From positions 1 to 64,000 of the forward strand of contig NZ_BOPA01000008.1 of assembly GCF_016863515.1 (NCBI RefSeq): a DNA stretch of 64,000 nucleotides. The letters are read 5' to 3'. The notes beneath the pieces are model-generated. The model was not told the DNA's origin and did no database searches. It worked only from the letters and a program-made list of their open reading frames with translations. Within the stretch, counting starts at the first letter, position 1. Each line of letters starts with the position of its first letter. Position numbers and translations under genes: made by a program. The stretch comes from Micromonospora gifhornensis (GTDB taxonomy: Bacteria > Actinomycetota > Actinomycetes > Mycobacteriales > Micromonosporaceae). Of the stretch, positions 18,309 to 26,252 are shown one piece after another.

Positions 18309-19318
18309 CCCGCTACGGCCCGATGTTCGGCCCCGACGTGACCTTCCTCGGCGTGCCACCCTGCACCATCGAGGAACCGGTGACGTACGCCGACGCCGAC
18401 GTGGTCATCATCGGCGCGCCCTTCGACGGCGGCACCTCCCACCGCCCCGGCACCCGGTTCGGCCCGTCGGCCATCCGCCAGGCCTGCTACCTGCCGCACG
18501 ACGGCTCCCGCCCCTCCCTGGCCCTGCGCGTCGACGCCCTCAAGGACCTGTGCGTGTACGACGCCGGTGACGTGGAGATGTTCTCCGGCGACATCGAACG
18601 CTCCCTGGCCGCCCTGGAAACCGCCGTGTACGCGGTGACCTCGGCCGGCGCGATCCCGGTGATCCTCGGCGGCGACCACTCCATCGCCCTGCCCGACGCC
18701 ACCGGAGTCGCCCGCCACCACGGGCTCGGCCGGGTGTCGCTGCTGCACTTCGACGCGCACGCCGACACCGGGGACATCGAGTTCGGTTCCCTGCACGGGC
18801 ACGGCCAACCGATGCGTCGACTCATCGAATCCGGTGCGGTACGCGGCGACCGCTTCCTCCAGATCGGACTGCGCGGCTACTGGCCGGGCCCGGAGACGCT
18901 GCGGTGGATGGCCGAGCAGCGGATGCGCTCGTACGAGATGACCGAGATCGTGGCCCGAGGCCTGGACGACTGCCTGTCCGAGGCGTTCGGCATCGCCACC
19001 GACGAGTGCGAGGGTGTCTTCCTCTCCGTCGACGTGGACGTGGTCGACCCCGGCATGGCACCCGGCACCGGCACCCCCGAGCCGGGCGGCTTCACCTCCC
19101 GCCAACTGCTCGACGCGGTCCGCCGGGCCTGCTACGAACTCCCGATCGTCGGAGTCGACGTGGTCGAGGTCGCCCCACCGTACGACCACGCCGACATCAC
19201 CGCCTACCTGGGCAACCGCATAGTCCTGGAAGCCCTCTCCGCCATCGCCCGCCGCCGCCACGACGCCACCGGCGCCCCACCCTGGACCCCCACCCAACCC
19301 CTCCTCGACTCCCCCTGA
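18305..19318 (+). CDS. speB: agmatinase (ureohydrolase family)
   Basis: A 337-residue ureohydrolase that would hydrolyse agmatine to putrescine and urea, or a related guanidino compound. All manganese-ligand motifs are present: GGDHS, FDAHADT and SVDVDVVDPGMAPGTGTPEPGG. The short N-terminal extension RYGPMFGPDVTFLGVP resembles agmatinase/guanidinobutyrase members. The start is the ATG overlapping the preceding stop; a longer frame from 17687 is a shadow. It ends the potDABC operon and feeds putrescine to the catabolic enzymes. Confidence 0.9.
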   Translation: MTRYGPMFGPDVTFLGVPPCTIEEPVTYADADVVIIGAPFDGGTSHRPGTRFGPSAIRQACYLPHDGSRPSLALRVDALKDLCVYDAGDVEMFSGDIERSLAALETAVYAVTSAGAIPVILGGDHSIALPDATGVARHHGLGRVSLLHFDAHADTGDIEFGSLHGHGQPMRRLIESGAVRGDRFLQIGLRGYWPGPETLRWMAEQRMRSYEMTEIVARGLDDCLSEAFGIATDECEGVFLSVDVDVVDPGMAPGTGTPEPGGFTSRQLLDAVRRACYELPIVGVDVVEVAPPYDHADITAYLGNRIVLEALSAIARRRHDATGAPPWTPTQPLLDSP

Positions 19319-19434
19319 CCCCACCCTCCCCGCACCTCGCGCCCCTCACCCCGCAAGCCCGCCCTCCCGCGCCCTCGCCGCCCTCCCGCGCCCTCGCCGC
19401 CCGCGCCCGGCCCAGCCCCGTGCTCCAGCCCCGT

Positions 19435-19503
19435 CGATCTTGCACTTTTGGTCGAGGAATAAGGGGCATAAGCCGTGAATAGGCGACGGTAAGTGCAAGA
19501 TCG
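19435..19503. repeat. 69-bp palindromic repeat element, copy 1
   Basis: CGATCTTGCACTT (19435-19447) and its perfect inverse AAGTGCAAGATCG (19491-19503) bracket a 43-nt centre containing GGTCG and GCGAC, so the element folds into one long hairpin. The arms extend outward with near-complementary CCCCG/CGGGG. A second copy lies on the other side of the adjacent AbiEi/DUF559-like gene. Similar elements recur in Micromonospora genomes as I remember them. Confidence 0.85.
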
Positions 19504-19588
19504 GCGGGGTGGGGGCGGGGCAGGGTGGGGTGGGGCGGGGTGGGGTGGGGGTGGGGGTGTTTAGCACGAGGGTGGGGGTGGGTGGGGG
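19504..19588 (+). repeat. G-run tract (GGGGTGGGG repeats)
   Basis: Low-complexity G-rich strand with many runs of four or five G separated by T or C, interrupted by TTTAGCACGAG. Potential G-quadruplex former. No gene; with the upstream C-rich stretch (19319-19434) it fills the gap after agmatinase. Confidence 0.7.
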
Positions 19589-19616
19589 TTATCCACAGGG
19601 TGGGTGGTTGTCCACA
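19589..19616 (+). promoter_or_regulatory. two DnaA-box-like 9-mers
   Basis: TTATCCACA (19589-19597) matches the canonical DnaA box exactly. TTGTCCACA (19608-19616), in the same orientation 19 bp later, is the preferred actinobacterial form. Two AT-rich exact 9-mers this close are unlikely by chance in such GC-rich sequence. They lie 52 bp before the AbiEi/DUF559-like gene; function unknown. Confidence 0.55.
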
Positions 19617-19668
19617 GGGGGCGGGTGTGGGGTGGAGGGGCGGGCGGGCTGCGGGGCAGGGTGCCGGG

Positions 19669-20514
19669 ATGACTGCTCAACTGTGGCGGGTGGAAACCCT
19701 GATGCGCACACTGACCGCCCGTCGTCTTCGTACCCGGCTCAGCCGGGAGGAGTTGCGCCGGGTGCGGCGAGGTGTCTACGCCGATCAGCCCGTCGACGAC
19801 GAGGACGAATTACGGGCGCTCCTGCTGTGTCTGCCGGCGGGGGCCATGCTGGCCCGGCAGACTGCGGCCCGGCGGCACGGATTCGGCGTACTGCGCGACG
19901 ATCTCGTGCACGTCCAGGTGCCACCCACCGTGCCGAAACCTCGACTGCCCGGGCTGGTGGTGCATCACTGCGTGCTGCCGGTGCAGCCGGTCCTCGTGCA
20001 GGGCCTGCCGTGCGTACCGGCGGCGCGCTGTGCGATCGACCTCGCGCGTACCGTGTCGCGGTTCGATGCCCTTCCCGTCCTGGATTCTGCGCTGCGCGCC
20101 GAGGCGGTGACGCCGGACGATCTGCTCGCCGAGGTGTACGCGCATCGCGGGCTGCGCGGGGTGCGGCAGGCGCGCGAACTGGTGCCGCTGGCGGACGGGC
20201 GGGCGGAATGCCGTCAGGAGAGCCAACTGCGGTTGGTGCTGCTGGACGGCCGGCTGCCTCCACCCGAACCGCAACTGTGGGTTCCGGACCGCTACGGCGC
20301 GCTGCGTTACCGCCTTGACCTGGGCTACCGAGAGCGCAGGGTCGGCATCGAGTACGACGGCCTCAGCCACCTGGATCGCGATGCCCTGCGGCACGACCGG
20401 GAACGCGTCAACTGGCTCGACGCGCAGGGCTGGCGGATGCGCTACTTCACGGACCGCGACCTCTACCGCCGCCCGTCCCACATCGTCGCCACCATCCGAG
20501 CCGCCCTCTCCTGA
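19669..20514 (+). CDS. AbiEi-antitoxin-like/DUF559 endonuclease-fold protein
   Basis: A 281-residue protein with an N-terminal winged-helix AbiEi-like region (LTARRLRTRLSREELRRVRRGVYA, residues ~15-38) and a C-terminal DUF559 restriction-like fold. Candidate metal/catalytic residues are E184 (ESQLR), D217, E228 and D230 (LDLGY...GIEYDG). It may be a solitary defence or mobile-element protein; such genes are multi-copy in Micromonospora. Leu48 is a rare TTA codon, so translation may depend on bldA-type tRNA. Both flanks carry the same hairpin repeat and G-rich tracts, suggesting this gene moved as a unit. The ATG follows GTGCCGGG; longer starts run through the G tract and are rejected. Confidence 0.75.
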   Translation: MTAQLWRVETLMRTLTARRLRTRLSREELRRVRRGVYADQPVDDEDELRALLLCLPAGAMLARQTAARRHGFGVLRDDLVHVQVPPTVPKPRLPGLVVHHCVLPVQPVLVQGLPCVPAARCAIDLARTVSRFDALPVLDSALRAEAVTPDDLLAEVYAHRGLRGVRQARELVPLADGRAECRQESQLRLVLLDGRLPPPEPQLWVPDRYGALRYRLDLGYRERRVGIEYDGLSHLDRDALRHDRERVNWLDAQGWRMRYFTDRDLYRRPSHIVATIRAALS

Positions 20515-20581
20515 CCGACCCCACACCCCGCCGCACTCCCACCCCCCGCCCGCGCCGCCCCGCGCCGCCCCGCCAGCCCCG

Positions 20582-20651
20582 CGATCTTGCACTTCCTGTC
20601 GCCGCAAAAGGGATGTAACTAGCCAAATGTGCGACCGAAAGTGCAAGATCG
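20582..20651. repeat. 70-bp palindromic repeat element, copy 2
   Basis: Same 13-bp arms as copy 1 (20582-20594 and 20639-20651), with a 44-nt centre that aligns to copy 1 through GTCG, AAAAGGG, GTAA and GCGAC. Arms match perfectly and extend with CCCG/CGGG. It lies 67 bp after the AbiEi/DUF559-like gene. Confidence 0.85.
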
Positions 20652-20850
20652 CGGGATCTGGGCGGGGTCGGGGCGGGGTTGGGGTGGGCGGGGTTGGGGT
20701 GGGGCGGGCGGGGTGGGGGGTGAGGTGGGTCACTTTGAGGGGGTGGGGAGGGGGTGTTTGGGGGTGGTTGGGGTTGCTGGGTAGGCGGCTGGAATGGGGT
20801 GGGGGGCCTGGACTTGTTGTCGGGGCGGTGGCGTGGAGTATTGCGGCGGC
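20652..20850 (+). repeat. G-rich low-complexity tract upstream of the two-component genes
   Basis: Repeated GGGGTGGGG/GGGGTTGGGG blocks on the + strand, tapering toward the response-regulator promoter. No coding frame. It resembles the tract before the AbiEi/DUF559-like gene, so the hairpin-plus-G-tract arrangement occurs on both sides. Confidence 0.65.
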
Positions 20851-20856
20851 AGGCGC

Positions 20857-20873
20857 TTACAGAACCCTTAACT
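20857..20873 (+). promoter_or_regulatory. candidate response-regulator binding direct repeat
   Basis: TTACAGAACCC followed by TTAACT gives TTA half-sites 11 bp apart, the spacing of OmpR/PhoB-type direct repeats. It is located 50-66 bp before the response-regulator start, so autoregulation is plausible. Sequence pattern only. Confidence 0.4.
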
Positions 20874-20922
20874 CCGGCCTGCGAACGTGTGCCGGACAGT
20901 TGCGGATCACGGGGGAGTGCAC

Positions 20923-21591
20923 GTGCGGGTGTTGGTGGCGGACGACGAGCGTTTGCTGGCGGACACGGTCGCCGAGGGGTTGCGCCAGTTCTCGATGGCG
21001 GTCGACGTCTGTTACGACGGCGGCGGTGCCCTGGAGCGGATCGGGGTGAACCGGTACGACGTCGCCGTGCTGGACCGGGACATGCCGGTACACACCGGTG
21101 ACGAGGTGTGTCGCAGCCTCGCCGAATCCGGTGCCACCACGCGGGTGCTGCTGCTCACCGCAGCTGCCGGCATCCGGGACCGGGTGGAGGGGCTCGGTCT
21201 CGGTGCGGACGACTACCTGACCAAGCCGTTCGCCTTCGCCGAGTTGGTGGCGCGGGTGCAGGCGCTCGGGCGGCGCTCGGCACCGGCGGTGCCGCCGGTG
21301 TTGCGCCAGCACGGTGTGGCGCTGGACGTGGCCCGGCACACGGTGACCCGGGACGACCGCGAGGTCAGCCTGAGTCCGAAGGAGTTCGCCGTGTTGCACG
21401 TTCTCATGCGCGCCGAGGGGCGGGTGGTCAGCGCGGAGGAACTGCTGGAGCAGGCCTGGGACGAGTTCGCCGACCCGTTCACCAACGCCGTGCGGGTCAC
21501 CGTGATGACGTTGCGTAAGAAGCTCGGCACGCCGCAGATCATCCACACCGTGCCGCGAGCCGGCTACCGGATCGGCGGTGCGGCAGCATGA
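20923..21591 (+). CDS. OmpR-family response regulator (VanR-like position)
   Basis: A 222-residue regulator. Receiver residues D7/D8, phosphoacceptor D51 (AVLDRDMP), T79 and K101 are intact. The C-terminal winged helix reads LSPKEFAVLHVLMRAEGRVVSAEELLEQAW and ends RAGYRIGG. The GTG is chosen because GGGGGAG precedes it by 5 bases and the protein then starts MRVLVADDE; upstream starts add unrelated residues. Its stop overlaps the kinase start. It leads the cluster with ligase and dipeptidase genes, so a VanR-like role in inducing cell-wall remodelling is inferred. Confidence 0.9.
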   Translation: MRVLVADDERLLADTVAEGLRQFSMAVDVCYDGGGALERIGVNRYDVAVLDRDMPVHTGDEVCRSLAESGATTRVLLLTAAAGIRDRVEGLGLGADDYLTKPFAFAELVARVQALGRRSAPAVPPVLRQHGVALDVARHTVTRDDREVSLSPKEFAVLHVLMRAEGRVVSAEELLEQAWDEFADPFTNAVRVTVMTLRKKLGTPQIIHTVPRAGYRIGGAAA

Positions 21592-22646
21592 CGCCGCGTC
21601 GGCGGATCGTGCTGGTCGGCGCGGCCGCCCTGATCGCCGGGATCGCCATGCCCCTCGTGGTGAAGAGGGTGCTGAACCTGGTGTGGCTCTACGGCCAGCG
21701 GCTCTGCGACGCTGGGGTGCCGGGGGTGCGCACGGCGTGCGGGGCGGCCGGGAGTGTCGTCGGCCAGCTCAGCACGTTGACCGGCCTCGTGGTCCTGCTG
21801 ATCGCGTTGATCGGGATCTGGGTCGCCGGGGCGTGGTGTCTGCGCCCGGTGAGTGATCTCGCCGGGCCGATCGCGCAGGTCGGGCCGCAGAACCTCGGCT
21901 ACCGGATCCGGCCGCGCGGCAACGACGAGATGGCCCGGCTGGCCCGTGCCATCGACGAGATGATGGAACGCATCGCGGCCGGCTACGAGGGCCAGCGTCG
22001 GTTCGCCGCGAACGCCTCGCACGAACTGCGTACGCCGTTGGCGGTGCAGCGGACGCTGATCGAGGTCGGGATGGCCCGTTCGCTCACCGGCGAGCAACTC
22101 GAACTGTTGACCAGCCAACTGTTGGAGACCAACGAGCGCAACGAGCGGCTGATCGAGGGTCTGCTGGCGCTCAGCGAGAGCGACCAGGGTCTGCGGGCAC
22201 GGCTTCCGCTGCGGCTGGACGAGATCGCCGGCACGGTGCTCGCCGGCTACCAGGAACGGGCCGAGGAGGCCGGGGTGACCGTGCAGAGCCACCTCGTACC
22301 CCGGGTGGTCATGGGTGAGCGGGTGTTGCTGGAACGCCTGGTCAGCAACCTGGTGGAGAACGCGATCAAGTACAACCGGCCGGGCGGGACGCTTACCGTC
22401 ACGGTTGGCCGGGAACCGGCGCTGACCGTGGTCAACAGCGGTCAGGTGGTGCCGGCCGAGGCGGTGGCCGGGCTCTTCGAGCCGTTCCGCCGACTTGCTC
22501 GGGACCGTACGAATCACAGCGGCGGGGCGGGCCTCGGCCTGGCCATCGCCCGCTCGATCACCCAGGCGCACGACGGCCTGATCGCCGCCCGACCGGCCGA
22601 GTACGGCGGGCTACGGGTCGACGTCCAGCTACCCAAGGCGCCCTGA
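21588..22646 (+). CDS. sensor histidine kinase (VanS-like position)
   Basis: A 352-residue kinase. TM1 is about residues 6-25 and TM2 about 60-84. The short extracytoplasmic loop between them (~35 residues) includes two cysteines, C40 and C51, that could form a disulfide. A HAMP segment follows, then the H-box with H145 (ANASHELRTPLAVQ), N-box LVSNLVENAIKYNRPGG and G-box GGAGLGLAI. The small loop resembles VanS-type or envelope-stress kinases that sense ligand at the membrane rather than through a large domain. Translationally coupled to the response regulator (4-bp overlap). Confidence 0.9.
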   Translation: MTPRRRIVLVGAAALIAGIAMPLVVKRVLNLVWLYGQRLCDAGVPGVRTACGAAGSVVGQLSTLTGLVVLLIALIGIWVAGAWCLRPVSDLAGPIAQVGPQNLGYRIRPRGNDEMARLARAIDEMMERIAAGYEGQRRFAANASHELRTPLAVQRTLIEVGMARSLTGEQLELLTSQLLETNERNERLIEGLLALSESDQGLRARLPLRLDEIAGTVLAGYQERAEEAGVTVQSHLVPRVVMGERVLLERLVSNLVENAIKYNRPGGTLTVTVGREPALTVVNSGQVVPAEAVAGLFEPFRRLARDRTNHSGGAGLGLAIARSITQAHDGLIAARPAEYGGLRVDVQLPKAP

Positions 22647-22774
22647 CCCGGTCCAGCCGACCGCGCACCGCACCCACCCCGACAGCACCGCACCCCACAT
22701 CGACCGCCGAGCGCGGCAACTCGGCCTTCGGCGTGCCCGGAATCGGGCGCTGCCCGGCAGAGAGGAGCAACATC

Positions 22775-23953
22775 GTGACCACCCGAGAGCACACGGCACC
22801 GCCCACCAGCGCTGCCCCGGCTCCGACCGGGCCGGCCCACGACGAGCAGGCCGGGTCGGTGCCGGTCGGGAAGTCCGGGCCGGCGCACGGCGGGGTGGCT
22901 GCTGGGCGGCTGGCCTGGGCGGACGTCGCCAAGGGTGGCTGCATCGTCCTGGTCCTGCTCTGGCACGTGATCATGAAGGACTACCTGCAGATCGAGTGGC
23001 AGCTCGCGGTGCCGGTGCCCGGCGCCTGGGGTGTCTTCGGCGAGCTGTTGCTGCCGATGCGGATGCCACTGTTCTTCACCATCTCCGGCATGTTCGCGGC
23101 CGCCGCCGTGCACCGGCCGTGGCGGGCGGTCGCCCGCTCCCGGGTCGCCAAGTTCCTCTACCTGTACGCCCTCTGGCTGCTGATCCACACCGCCGTGCTG
23201 GCCTTCGCCCCGGACTTCCCCACCGACCGGGCGAGCAGCGTGGGTCAACTGCTGGCCCAGCTCACCATCACCCCGTCCAACCTCTGGTACCTGTACGCGC
23301 TGGCGCTCTACTTCGTACTGGCCAAGGCGTTGCGTCGGGTCCACCCGGCGGTGCTGCTGGGCGCGGCGGGCACCCTCGCCGCCGTCGCAGCCACCGGGCT
23401 GCTGGACACCCCGGGCAACCGGGGTGGGCTCTACCAGAATCTGGTGTTCTTCCTCGCCGGTCTGCACCTGCGGCCGTACGTGCTGAGGTGGGCGCAGGCG
23501 GTCACCGGCCGACGTCTGCTGCTCGCGGCGGCGGCGTACGGCGTCGGGTCTGCGGTCCTGCTCGCCACCGACGTCGGCCGGCTGCCCGGCGTGGCGGTGC
23601 TGGTGTCCACCGTCGCGGTGCTGTTCGGCATCGCCGGGGCGGTACGCCTCAGCCGGTGGCCGGTGGTCGCCGAACCGTTGGCGGCCCTCGGCCGGCACAC
23701 ACTTCCGATCTACGTGATCCACATGCCGGTGCTCGCCCTGCTGCATCTGCTGATCGCCGACCGGGTCGCCGGCCTGGACGACAGTGCCCGGCTGGCGCTG
23801 GCCTTCGGCTTCCCGTTGTCGCTCACCGTCGCCGTGCTGGCGCTGACTCTGGGCGTGCACCGGACCCTGCTCGCGGCCCGCGCGTGGTGGCTGTTCGACC
23901 TGCCCAACCGCCGCGTCGACCTGCCCGCCCGGCGGACGGCCGCGTCGACGTGA
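22775..23953 (+). CDS. acyltransferase-3 family integral membrane protein
   Basis: A 392-residue membrane protein with about ten segments. After a 40-residue Pro/Ala-rich cytoplasmic tail comes RLAWADVAKGGCIVLVLLWHV, the first helix with the conserved His of acyltransferase-3 proteins, then MPLFFTISGMFAA and later TLPIYVIHMPVL. AGAGGAG lies 7 bases before the GTG start. The family O-acylates cell-surface glycans. A related membrane domain forms the N-terminal half of VanT serine racemases of D-Ala-D-Ser resistance clusters. Sitting between the kinase and a PLP enzyme plus ligase, it may modify peptidoglycan or stand in for the VanT membrane part; both are inference. Confidence 0.8.
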   Translation: MTTREHTAPPTSAAPAPTGPAHDEQAGSVPVGKSGPAHGGVAAGRLAWADVAKGGCIVLVLLWHVIMKDYLQIEWQLAVPVPGAWGVFGELLLPMRMPLFFTISGMFAAAAVHRPWRAVARSRVAKFLYLYALWLLIHTAVLAFAPDFPTDRASSVGQLLAQLTITPSNLWYLYALALYFVLAKALRRVHPAVLLGAAGTLAAVAATGLLDTPGNRGGLYQNLVFFLAGLHLRPYVLRWAQAVTGRRLLLAAAAYGVGSAVLLATDVGRLPGVAVLVSTVAVLFGIAGAVRLSRWPVVAEPLAALGRHTLPIYVIHMPVLALLHLLIADRVAGLDDSARLALAFGFPLSLTVAVLALTLGVHRTLLAARAWWLFDLPNRRVDLPARRTAAST

Positions 23954-24015
23954 TCATCACCCGGCCTGCCACCCACCTGACCGGCGTTTCGCCGGCTGAA
24001 CCAGAAGGAGACGAC

Positions 24016-25092
24016 ATGTCCCGCTCAGCTTCCCCGGAGGGCGACCCAGCCCGGGTCGACGTGGCGGAGGCCGCCCGTTGGCTCGACGGCCGGGTGCTGC
24101 GTACCCCGTTGTTGCGGTCCCCGGCGATCGACCGGCTGGCCGGCGTGCGGGTGCTGATGAAGGCGGAGAACCTGCAGCGTGGCGGCTCGTACAAGATGCG
24201 GGGTGGGTTGTTCGCGGTCGGCCGGCTCGCGGCGGCCGGGCACGGTGGGGTGGTCGCGCAGAGCACCGGTAACCATGCCGTCGCGGTGGCGCTGGCGGCG
24301 CGGCGACACGGCGTGGCCGCCACTGTGGTGCTTCCGGTCGACGCGCCCGCGACGAAGGTCGAGCGGGCCCGGGCGGCCGGTGCGCGGGTGGTGCTCGCCG
24401 GTACCGACGTCGCGCAGCGGCTGACGGCGGCCCGGCAGATCAGCGACGAGACCGGCCACCCGATCGTCGACGCGTACGACCATCCGGACGTGGTCGCCGG
24501 GCAGGGCACCGCAAGCCTCGAACTGATCGAGGATGCCGAGCGGGCCGGCACTCCGCTGGACGCGCTGGTGCTGCCCGTCGGTGGGGGCGGCGGTGTGGCC
24601 GGCGCGTGCCTGGCCGCCGCCGGGCGGCCGATCGAGGTGTACGGCGTGGAGCCGTACGGCTGCGATTCGCTGGCCCGCAGCCTGGACGCCGGTCGACCGG
24701 TCCCGGTCACGCCCGCACCGACGATCGCCGACGGTCTTCGGCCCTCCTGTGTGGGTGCGCTGCCGTTCGCCATCGTCCGGGACCGCCTGAGCGGGGTGAT
24801 CCGGGTGGACGACGAGCAGATTGCCGAGGCGTTCCGGCTGCTCCTGCTGGAACTGAAGGTGCTGGCCGAGCCGTCGGGCGCGGCCGGCCTGGCCGGCGTA
24901 CTCCGGTTGACCGGCAGCAACGCCGAGCAACTCGGCGGCCGGTACGCGAAGGGGGCAGACAGTGCCGGCGGGCCGACCGGTGGTGGGCGGCTGCACACGG
25001 TCGGTGTGGTGCTGACCGGCGGAAATGTGGAAGCGGACCTGGTCGCCCGACTGGCGACCCCGCATCGGATCGAGGAAGGGGCGGCAGCATGA
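24016..25092 (+). CDS. fold-type-II PLP serine/threonine dehydratase or serine racemase-like enzyme
   Basis: A 358-residue PLP enzyme. Schiff-base K60 lies in GGSYKMRGG; the phosphate loop is GGGGG (189-193); S83-T84-G85-N86-H87 aligns with the SSGNH of serine racemase, with Thr at the position of its re-face Ser84; VAGQGTASLEL and a C-terminal LTGGNVE also match. E212 corresponds to a metal ligand of serine racemase, but the second ligand position is Ser218. Dehydration of Ser/Thr is the default family reaction. Given the D-Ala-D-X ligase starting within its stop codon and the VanX gene after that, supply of D-Ser by racemisation is the more interesting alternative. GAAGGAG precedes the ATG by 5 bases. 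Confidence 0.8.
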   Translation: MSRSASPEGDPARVDVAEAARWLDGRVLRTPLLRSPAIDRLAGVRVLMKAENLQRGGSYKMRGGLFAVGRLAAAGHGGVVAQSTGNHAVAVALAARRHGVAATVVLPVDAPATKVERARAAGARVVLAGTDVAQRLTAARQISDETGHPIVDAYDHPDVVAGQGTASLELIEDAERAGTPLDALVLPVGGGGGVAGACLAAAGRPIEVYGVEPYGCDSLARSLDAGRPVPVTPAPTIADGLRPSCVGALPFAIVRDRLSGVIRVDDEQIAEAFRLLLLELKVLAEPSGAAGLAGVLRLTGSNAEQLGGRYAKGADSAGGPTGGGRLHTVGVVLTGGNVEADLVARLATPHRIEEGAAA

Positions 25093-26252
25093 GCGAGCGG
25101 CACAGCGGGGGAGTACGACGGGACGGCGGCAGGCCGCAGGTGATCGGGGTGCTGTTCGGCGGCCCGTCCGCGGAGCACGAGGTCTCCTGCGCCTCGGCGC
25201 TCGGCGTGGCGCGGGCGCTTGTCGGCGGCGGGTACCAGGTCGTGGCACTCGGCGTCACCCGTCAGGGCCGGCTGCGGCTCGTGCCCGAGGAGACACTGTC
25301 CGCCCACATCGACGGTACGGCGGCGGCACGGGCCATCGACGACCGGCTGTCGGTGACCGGGTCGGCCGTGGAGTTGCGGGCCGGCGAGCGGCCCGGCACC
25401 GCGCTTGTCACCGGGGCGGAGTCGCCCGGCGAGGTGCACGTCGTACTCGACGTGGTCTTCCCGGTCCTGCACGGCCCGTACGGGGAGGACGGTGTGGTGC
25501 AGGGGCTGCTCGAATCGCTTGGCGTGCCGTACGTGGGATGCGGGATCCTCGCCTCCGCCGTCGGGATGGACAAGGTGGCGATGAAGCGGGCGCTGCGGGC
25601 CGAGGGAGTGCCGATCACCCCGCACGTCTGGTTCGACGAGCACACCTACCGCACCACCGAGGACGTGGAGAAGCTGGTGGTGGGGCTGCGCCGGCCACTG
25701 TTCGTCAAACCGGCGCGGATGGGTTCGTCGATCGGCATCTCCCGGGTGACCGAGGACGACGACCTGGCCGCGGCGGTGGAGGAGGCACTGCGGCACGACA
25801 ACCTGGTGGTGGTGGAGCAGGGCGTCACCGGCCGCGAGTTGGAGTGCGGGGTGCTCGGCGGAACCCGTCCCGAGGCGTCCACCGTGGGCGAGGTGCGGGT
25901 CACCGGAGGCTGGTTCGACTACCAGCAGAAGTACTTCGGCGACGCCGATCCGATGGTGGTGCCGGCGGTGCTGCCCGACGAGGTGACCGAACGGATCCGG
26001 GACCTGTCGCTGCGGGCGTTCGCCGCGATCGGCGGCTGGGGGCTGGCCCGCGTCGACTTCCTCTACGACGAGACGACCGGCGAGTTGTACGTCAACGAGT
26101 TGAACACGATGCCCGGCTTCACCGCGCACTCGATGTACCCGAAGGTGTGGGCGGCTGCCGGGGTCGGCTACCAGGAGATCGTCGATCGACTGGTCGCGCT
26201 CGCTGTCGAGCGGCAGGCGAGCCGTCCCACCGGCGAGGAGGGCCAGGCGTGA
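25089..26252 (+). CDS. D-alanine--D-X ligase (Ddl/VanC-like ATP-grasp)
   Basis: A 387-residue ATP-grasp ligase. Motifs: GGPSAEHEVS (E29/E31 region), PVLHGPYGEDGVVQG, SAVGMDK, KPARMGSSIGIS, ARVDFLYD and NELNTMPGFTAHSMYP. The omega loop reads FDYQQKY (K281-Y282), the Lys-Tyr seen in D-Ala-D-Ala and D-Ala-D-Ser ligases; the His of VanA-type D-Ala-D-Lac ligases is absent. It overlaps the PLP gene by 4 bp and is overlapped by the VanX-like gene. A housekeeping Ddl normally is not paired with a D-Ala-D-Ala dipeptidase, which would undo its product, so a second amino acid other than D-Ala (for example D-Ser) is inferred. Confidence 0.88.
   Translation: MSERHSGGVRRDGGRPQVIGVLFGGPSAEHEVSCASALGVARALVGGGYQVVALGVTRQGRLRLVPEETLSAHIDGTAAARAIDDRLSVTGSAVELRAGERPGTALVTGAESPGEVHVVLDVVFPVLHGPYGEDGVVQGLLESLGVPYVGCGILASAVGMDKVAMKRALRAEGVPITPHVWFDEHTYRTTEDVEKLVVGLRRPLFVKPARMGSSIGISRVTEDDDLAAAVEEALRHDNLVVVEQGVTGRELECGVLGGTRPEASTVGEVRVTGGWFDYQQKYFGDADPMVVPAVLPDEVTERIRDLSLRAFAAIGGWGLARVDFLYDETTGELYVNELNTMPGFTAHSMYPKVWAAAGVGYQEIVDRLVALAVERQASRPTGEEGQA

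Noticed and set aside
19319..19434. C-rich stretch after agmatinase as a terminator
   Set aside because: No clear stem; it is low-complexity CCCTCCCGCGCC sequence.
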